From positions 114,748,509 through 114,812,508 of the forward strand of contig CP136068.1 in the NCBI GenBank assembly GCA_032622095.1: DNA of 64,000 nucleotides, read 5' to 3'. The DNA is from Siphonodentalium dalli. Taxonomy: Eukaryota; Mollusca; Scaphopoda; Gadilida; Siphonodentaliidae. Under the pieces are notes generated by a model that was not told the origin of the DNA, searched no databases, and worked only from the letters and a program-made list of their open reading frames with translations. A program made the translations under genes and the position numbers. Every line of letters begins with the position of its first letter. Positions within the stretch are counted from its first letter, which is position 1. Shown in pieces: positions 58,252-64,000 of the stretch.

Positions 58252-58292
58252 ATATTATCGATATAAAATTGTTGTTATTACCAGGAATTTAA

Positions 58293-58549
58293 CCCTTTCA
58301 TGACTGGGGCTTCCAGAAATTTTGCGGCAAAAACCCTGTATCATGCATTCTCTTTTATATGAAAGTCTCCCAAAGGCAGCCTCGCATATATAAGAGAATA
58401 TACTTGCCTAACAATATTTAACTTGACCTTGTAAGTCAGTGCATTCTCTTATATATGCGAGGCTCCCTATGGGAGACTCGCATATATAAGAGAATGCACT
58501 GGCATAAGATCTTTAATGTCGCACCAGCGCAGCTCCCGTCATGAAAGGG
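58293..58549. mobile_element. Twin-hairpin MITE F1
   Basis: TTAA on both sides (58289-58292, 58550-58553). Palindromes 58347-58412 and 58437-58503. It ends only ~40 bases from the donor of the RING gene exon at 58592. Confidence 0.88.
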
Positions 58550-58591
58550 TTAAACTTATGGATGAAGATGGAATGCGATTAAATAACTAAC

Positions 58592-58660
58592 ATTTGATTC
58601 TCCTGATCTTCCATCATCTTCTTGTAAGTAGCTTCTCGTTCAACAAAAATCTTTTGAAGT
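58592..58660 (-). CDS. RING gene exon (most 5' exon found)
   Basis: After a TTTTATATTGCAG acceptor: one base completing a codon, then LQKIFVEREATYKKMMEDQE and NQ, then two bases of an isoleucine codon before GTTAGT. It is coiled coil in character and joins in phase to 51786. The incoming phase needs two bases from an upstream exon that was not identified with confidence. Confidence 0.83.
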
Positions 58661-59308
58661 CTGCAATATAAAATGAGTATTTATTACACGATCCTACCCT
58701 TATTCCATTCAATAAACCCATTCTATAAATTGTGATATTAAACATTCGTTTAATAACAGGAAATGGTGCCAGGTCACCTTTGACTTCCAGTCTGTCGTCT
58801 GTTTACATTCCGTATGCCACATCTCAAAATACTATGGCTTCCAATATTTTTCCAAACTAAAATGAATGAAGAGTTTGAAAAGTCATGTCATTAAATATAC
58901 AACCATTAATATACCAAAGAGTCTTTATTATCTGGGACTTTCTTTACACGGGCAAACAACACATAGTTATGTGAAACATCATCGCATGCCTTATAGAAGC
59001 CAATGTTAGTTTTGCATCCCATTTCTTCATGTTTTGTCTAGGTTTTGGATAATGTAATAAATAGAATCTACTACTCGTCCCCAGTTTATAGCAAAATTTA
59101 CAAAACTAATCCAGTAAATAGGTCTGGACCTTGTCAAAGGCTCTGTCCAGACAAACAAATGTTTGTTGAACTTATTATTTTAACAACTCGGCCATTTCCG
59201 CTTCACTGAGGAAATAACCTCTTCCATAAATAGAAACCATATTCATGCAATGCTACAATATACAGCTCTGGTAATAATGTGATGACCATGACTCGTTGAC
59301 GCATAAAT
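58661..59308. other. Intron or upstream sequence, nothing identified
   Basis: No exon with a suitable phase and no known repeat could be read. Confidence 0.35.
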
Positions 59309-59768
59309 GTGACCCGCCATATCAAATCCAGTCGGAAGTTGGGATTTTTTTACCCTGTGCCAATGCATTCTCTTATATATGCGAGTCGACCATAGGTCGC
59401 CTCGCATATATAAGAGAATGCAGAGGCCTAACAATTTTTTACAATTTTAATAATTTGTTCTTGTATTCTTTAACAATTTTATAATTTCAGCCATACAGAG
59501 CCCCAGACAAACATGAGCAGACGACACTCTTCTATGTGCTTCTATACATGTGTGGGGCTCCCTGCAGGGTAATGGATGTTTTTTTATTTTATGTCCTAAA
59601 AATTGTAAGAAACATTTATTTAAAAAACATGATAAAAAATTGTTAAGCCAACGCATTCTCTTATATATGCGAGGCGACCTATGGTCGACTCGCATATATA
59701 AGAGAATGCATTGGCACAGGGTAAAAAAAAAATCCCGACTTCCGACTGGATTTGATATGGCGGGTCAC
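59309..59768. mobile_element. Twin-hairpin MITE, family F4
   Basis: Same ends as 57819-58251, with AAAT on both sides (59305-59308, 59769-59772). Palindromes 59358-59430 and 59647-59717. The linker is ~30 bases longer than in the first copy. Confidence 0.88.
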
Positions 59769-59860
59769 AAATGTGAATGGAGCAGCATGTACCCGACTTG
59801 ATCATGCATTAAATAGTGATAGTAAATAGTGATAAATAGCAATAATTTGCTCAAGTTTAA

Positions 59861-60283
59861 CCCTTTTAGTGCCAGGGGCCGATCTCATCGGCCCTATCGG
59901 CCCTAATTTATGGTCTGTAGAGTGTTTTTTTGGGTATGCTTAAGCATGCTATAGCGAATTTAAAAACAAACTGGATAAAACCTTAGGGGCATGTTATAAC
60001 TCAAAACTATCACCAAGTATTCACAGTAAGATTTTTGATGCCCATGAAAAAACGTAAGATTCCCTGGCAATAAACTTACAAAATAAGTCTGTTAAAGAAT
60101 ATAAGAAAAAATTATTAAAATTGTAAAAAATTGTAAAAAATAAGAACAAATGATGAAAAATTGTTAGGCCAATGCATTCTCTTATATATGTGAGGCGACC
60201 TATGGTCGACTCGCATATATAAGAGAATGCATTGGCACAGGGTATATTGGTTGATACAAAAATCGGACCTGGCACTCAAAGGG
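59861..60283. mobile_element. Single-hairpin MITE F3, inverted copy
   Basis: TTAA on both sides (59857-59860, 60284-60287). Reverse of 44006-44464, with the palindrome at 60167-60237. Confidence 0.88.
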
Positions 60284-60859
60284 TTAACAGACAAGTCTCC
60301 CAACCAACAGACATATTTTACCAGAGAATACTTTAATGACTGATTGGGAGAATCCATTTAGTATAGGAAGGGTTCACCTCTTCACGGCTAAATTACACCT
60401 AAATGTGCTTGGCCATTGAAGTTATGGTCATTTTCAAGTGGAAAAATATAATGGGAATGTCAAGAAAACCCTAAAACTAACTCTGTTGAAAGGCTATTAT
60501 TCACAATTCTGGAACATCATATACTGTTAAATACTTAGAGATACAGTAGTTCTGATGCACCAATCGCTGAGTTATGAATAATGGCCGACTGCTAGTGTGC
60601 CGAAGAGTACGGATATAAAGCATATTACATCCATATTCAGTACGGACGTACAGTAGCCAAGAGGTTAATAGTTAATTCTGCTTCACAATATAAAGGAATT
60701 AGCAGGGCCTCAATCTCATGAAGCAATATCAGTTATATCAATTAACTTTTATTACACTCCTATGCACGATTTCCATTGAAAACACTGTTAATTTAAAGTG
60801 CTAATGTCACTAATGAATTGTTTCATTTCTCATGACGTCCTTGACATTATGTCGCTTAC

Positions 60860-60921
60860 TGATCTAGACTGAATTTTCAATGGTTGATCTTTCTCCACAT
60901 CAGGACTTTCATGCATCAATT
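60860..60921 (-). CDS. Possible exon of the RING gene (weak)
   Basis: On the minus strand the stretch reads LMHESPDVEKDQPLKIQSRS up to a GTAAGC donor, in an open frame extending upstream (PNMIKHPE). A CACCCAG acceptor-like site precedes it. Outgoing phase 0 does not match the 58660 exon, which needs two bases, so another exon would have to lie between. Composition looks coding but the evidence is thin. Confidence 0.25.
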
Positions 60922-61130
60922 CTGGGTGTTTAATCATATTTGGTGTACACACATTGATGCGGAAGTGTAATAAATAGAGTAATCAATTAGTTCCGAGAAT
61001 TACGTTAAATAACTCGCTCTTGGCGAGAGATGTTCAGGTAAATAATTTGTGTGCCCGATTCTTACCAATGTCTCTCGCATTGGAACCAATTGATTACTCT
61101 CTATATATTCACTTCAATGCAATTAAAACT

Positions 61131-61340
61131 AGAGGTGGGCTGTCCCAATGGGACTATGAATACCCCCATGTCAGCCAGTCTTCTACATTCTGCAAAAAAA
61201 AATTTAAGTCGAAAAATGGGGATAAGGCCAAAAAAAAACATGTCTGTTTCCGGTTTCCCGACCTACCTGAAAATTTTCGTGCGACTTGAAAATTTCTGAA
61301 CCTCTAACAAAAAACAAAAAACTAAAATGCTGCACTATAT
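61131..61340 (+). mobile_element. Helitron/pearl-like element, 5' end fragment
   Basis: AACTAGAGGTGGGCTGTCCC followed by AATACCCCCATG, like the start of 48843-49625; the remainder is different or lost. Confidence 0.6.
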
Positions 61341-62335
61341 TGAGTCTATTGACAAGGAAACCTGACAACTCAACTAAATTAGCGACAATGGCGAGTCAGT
61401 TAAACAAACACCTCTCTAATTATTCACCAGTGGCTACCCTGGTCACAGACGCAACAATTATGTCGCATGAATTCACTCGGCGGCACCCTTTGATCTGTTT
61501 AACAGTACTGCAATGCTTGCAAACCGACACGTGCGCTGCGGGGTTTTCACTTTCAAATCAGGGTGTATTACATTGACCCTGTAACAATCTTAATTGGCAC
61601 GCTTCTCAATTATTAATCGAAACTTGATGCATAATTTGTATGCATGTTTCACTTTTTGCCGTTTTGGACAGGTACATGTACAGCGGTTAGACGGGAATAA
61701 ATGCGGTTAAAAAGCATAATTATCGACCAACTATTTCCGTCCACGGATTATAAAACTCCTGTATATGAGGCCAGAGGCCTATGCTTTGGAATCGAGAATC
61801 GATTCGTCAGCTAAATTAGGACTCGGAATTGGGAGGAGTCTTTTACAAACCTTGTGCCATGATATAAATCATGCATGCACATTCCATTACCAATGAATAG
61901 CCTTAATATTAGGTGTACTACAAAAATAGGTATTCAACAGAGAAACCTAATTACATGTATATCAGCATTGTAGGCCTACGGCTACTTGTGTTTTAGATTT
62001 GGCGGCATGCACGTGCTGTCATTGAGATATTATATTATACGAGGCTCTGCCAAGCGAAAAATCATACTTCTAACGAGTTGAGATAACACACATCTCGAAA
62101 CACACTATGCTATTGCTGTATTTATCTTATGCCAACTAACACTATCATTTTTGGTCAAATTAAGTCTAATTTGTGACAGTTTTCCGACAAAAATAACCTA
62201 CATTTTGGTCATTTCGAAGAGTAATACCCGTTACGCATGTTTACGCAGTTACAGTACATGTGATGAGGTCGCGAATTTATGGGACATTGGGGTGATTTGT
62301 CAGCAACAAACAAGATATAAGTCCTGATTTAATAG
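61341..62335. other. Intergenic, nothing identified
   Basis: No exon, repeat family or RNA gene was recognised. Open frames at 61286-61576 have no known motif. Confidence 0.35.
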
Positions 62336-62339
62336 CAAC

Positions 62340-62369
62340 CAACACAGCGCCGCAGCAGGCGCTGTGTTG
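62340..62369. other. GC-rich perfect stem-loop
   Basis: CAACACAGCGCC and GGCGCTGTGTTG form a 12-bp perfect stem with a six-base GCAGCA loop, unusual in AT-rich DNA. It lies at the edge of the promoter-like cluster. Confidence 0.7.
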
Positions 62370-62390
62370 CTTTTCAAGTTTAGGCGTGAA

Positions 62391-62710
62391 TGACGTCATT
62401 AATTTTTACAATAACATGAAACAGAATTTCGACGCGATGAAAATCCGGACAAGAAAAATGGGTTAAAAATCACGTGACTTCCGCCCCGCTTTTGCATAGC
62501 ATCCTGGTACAATAATATCAAATTGTGAAATCACGGAATCGGAAGTGGACCAAGTGGGATGGTTATGAAATTAGCAACTTCAGTTTTTCTGAACAATTCC
62601 TGTTATGTAGGCTTATGAATTAGTTTCATTTTGACAATTTTCGTTGGTTAGCTGACCGAAAATCAGCGAAGACGTCATGACATGGTCCATGACGTCATTT
62701 ACGTCAGTTG
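62391..62710 (-). promoter_or_regulatory. Promoter-like cluster (CRE, E-box, ETS, GC-box)
   Basis: TGACGTCA occurs at 62391-62398 and 62690-62697 with GACGTCATGA at 62671. CACGTG (62471-62476) adjoins an ETS-type ACTTCCG and a CCGCCCCGC. A second GGAAGT lies at 62541. CpG density is higher than around it. The position and mixture would suit the start of the minus-strand RING gene, possibly bidirectional; no transcript or first exon has been shown. Confidence 0.4.
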
Positions 62711-63400
62711 GTTTTGTGGGCCAGAATCCAGACACATTTGGTCTTTACCGAAAACACCGATTTCACATCACTAGACTAAACGCAATTATATATACAAAAT
62801 GGCCAAAGGACATTTTATATACAATATGCACACAATAAATATGGGATCCCTCCCTACAAACGTGTTGTTTGTTTGTTTGGTTTTCAATGTTCCTTTTTTG
62901 TTTGTTCTTCTTTTAAAACTAGTGAGTGCATATAAGATTATATTCTTCATCATGTTTTCAAATGTAATTTTGACTATCAGTTTGAATTTTTGACCATGCA
63001 ATGAGCTAATTCAGCTGCCTTCCACAATATATACACTTAAATGTAATTAAGAGACTTCTCTAAAGACCATTTTCTAGAACAATAGACTGGATTCAAACGA
63101 GAGATGTTTTCTATTGACAAGAGCTAACTAGCACATGAAACTGTTCGTGCGAACGATTTCCCCAGTGATATTTTGGGATATAGCGCCCATGTAAACATTT
63201 ATATTTGTCATATATAAACGTGGGAAGTTGCTAGCTTTAGTTTGGCATGGATGTGTATGAGTTGTTTTAACGAGATACGTGGTGGCAGGGTGGTTGTACT
63301 GTAGTGTTCCGCGGAATCCGCCCCTCCAACTTTGGTGAAAGTATTCAACATTTTGAAATCCCATGACTGACACAGCCACAGTTGGAAACTACGTATATAG
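62711..63400. other. Intergenic, nothing identified
   Basis: AT-rich with overlapping short open frames on both strands (62786-63001). No motif supported a gene. Confidence 0.4.
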
Positions 63401-63404
63401 ATGT

Positions 63405-63824
63405 CGGATAGATCTCTGAATCCCTTCCCGAATATATTAACAGTCTGATATATCCATACACTCCACGGCGAACACTTCGTTCTGGTGAATCGTCCCTTCT
63501 CTGCCCTCGAGGTCCAAATCTTATGACCGTCGGCGACAGAGCTTTCTCTGTAGCCTGTCCTGATATTTGGAACTCTCTACCAAATGAAATGCGACAATCT
63601 TGCTTGCTCATTACCGATTTTCGATCTGCTTTAAAAACTCACATATTCCGACAAATGCTACCCCGACACAAAGAAAACTAACAAAATCTGATTATATATA
63701 ATTCCACATATCTATTGATTATTTTCCATGTGCATTTCTTGTGTATTTATATAATGTGTAAAGCACTTAGGGCCCCTTGCGGGGGATAGGCGCTATATAA
63801 ATATTATTATTATTATTATTATAG
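63405..63824 (+). mobile_element. LINE 3' end (CR1/L2-like)
   Basis: The plus-strand frame reads SESLPEYINSLIYPYTPRRT, then GDRAFSVACPDIWNSLPNEM and FRSALKTHIF, ending in a stop at 63680. This is the conserved C-terminal tail of CR1/L2-like ORF2 proteins. The 3' UTR ends GGCGCTATATAAATATTATT followed by (ATT)n at 63799-63822, a typical tail of that group. Only the last ~85 codons remain. It is in the opposite orientation to the RING gene. Confidence 0.88.
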
Positions 63825-64000
63825 ATGGAAATTGTTGTGATAGTTTGATGCATTTGTGTGGTTGCTCCACTACGTGTCACGTGCGATCATATTATGAATC
63901 CATGTACAGAAATCGGAACAGTGAAATTCTTTCAATAACATATCAATGTTCTCATACAAAAAGCAGATATTTTCGTTAGATTGAAAATAACCATGCAAGT

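Larger units (their letters stand above)
30343..58660 (-). other. RING-H2 E3 ligase gene (RNF214/TTC3/DZIP3-like), nine exons, 5' incomplete
   Basis: Nine exons on the minus strand join with matching phases to encode about 624 residues. The order is a coiled coil rich in K/E/Q, a helical segment, a ~340-residue proline/serine-rich stretch, a helical LSQIRLQRGTMAGLKMNELI block, and a C-terminal RING-H2. The RING cysteine/histidine spacing and the block before it are as in the C-termini of RNF214, TTC3 and DZIP3, which act as ubiquitin ligases; DZIP3 and TTC3 are much longer and carry N-terminal repeats. Short length and proline-rich middle favour RNF214; that is inference. The start codon is not found; earlier exons lie above 58660. 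Introns, from ~0.6 to ~6.9 kb, are packed with MITEs. All junctions are GT-AG. Confidence 0.85.

Noticed and set aside
57947-60357. Many 60-80 codon frames with SYICESTIGRLAYIRECIGLT-like sequence
   Set aside because: They are translations of the MITE palindrome, which recurs in both directions; not genes.
62786-63001. Overlapping 71- and 64-codon frames on opposite strands
   Set aside because: No motif, AT-rich; shadows of one another.

Overview
The window is an AT-rich piece of animal nuclear DNA. Spliced genes with GT-AG introns, tens of kilobases of dispersed repeats, many TA/ACATGTA-rich tracts, and tandem-core repeats ending in (GACG)n runs with a GGGGTATA-type terminal hairpin suggest a bivalve mollusc. 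That taxonomic call is inference. The window holds no operon, CRISPR array, rRNA gene or convincing tRNA gene.

Two protein-coding genes can be supported. (1) A single-exon open reading frame at 12642-13565 (+) encodes a nine-finger C2H2 zinc-finger protein. (2) A spliced gene on the minus strand runs from at least 58660 down to the stop at 30343. I assembled nine exons whose splice phases all agree: coiled coil, alpha-helical segments, a long proline-rich exon, a conserved helical segment, then a C-terminal RING-H2 split over two exons. The product resembles the RNF214/TTC3/DZIP3 group of E3 ubiquitin ligases. Its 5' end is not found. A possible further exon lies at 60860-60921, and a promoter-like cluster (E-box, ETS, CRE) lies at 62.37-62.70 kb.

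Everything else is mostly mobile DNA. 0-5.7 kb: a tandem-core repeat, a minus-strand LINE broken by a nested plus-strand LINE with a clear target-site duplication, a 1.5-kb foldback element, a nested MITE pair, and another LINE 3' end. 8.4-10 kb: a Helitron/pearl-like repeat split by an 822-bp TIR transposon. 16-24 kb: hairpin MITEs, tandem-core repeats and an hAT-like element. 26.8-28.1 and 36-38.4 kb: a shared segmental duplication. 28.2-29.7 kb: a TIR element carrying an inner hAT-like element that encodes a BED finger. 34-35.4 kb: two interleaved inverted repeats. 53-57.5 kb: a foldback, then a 3.6-kb element with CpG-rich subterminal arrays. 63.4-63.8 kb: a LINE 3' end.

Two observations stand out. 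First, a covarying ~66-bp palindrome is shared by at least four otherwise unrelated MITE families and occurs about 29 times in the window. Second, a 19-unit, 51-bp array arose across the exon/intron boundary of the RING gene, so it multiplies that exon's 5' splice site.
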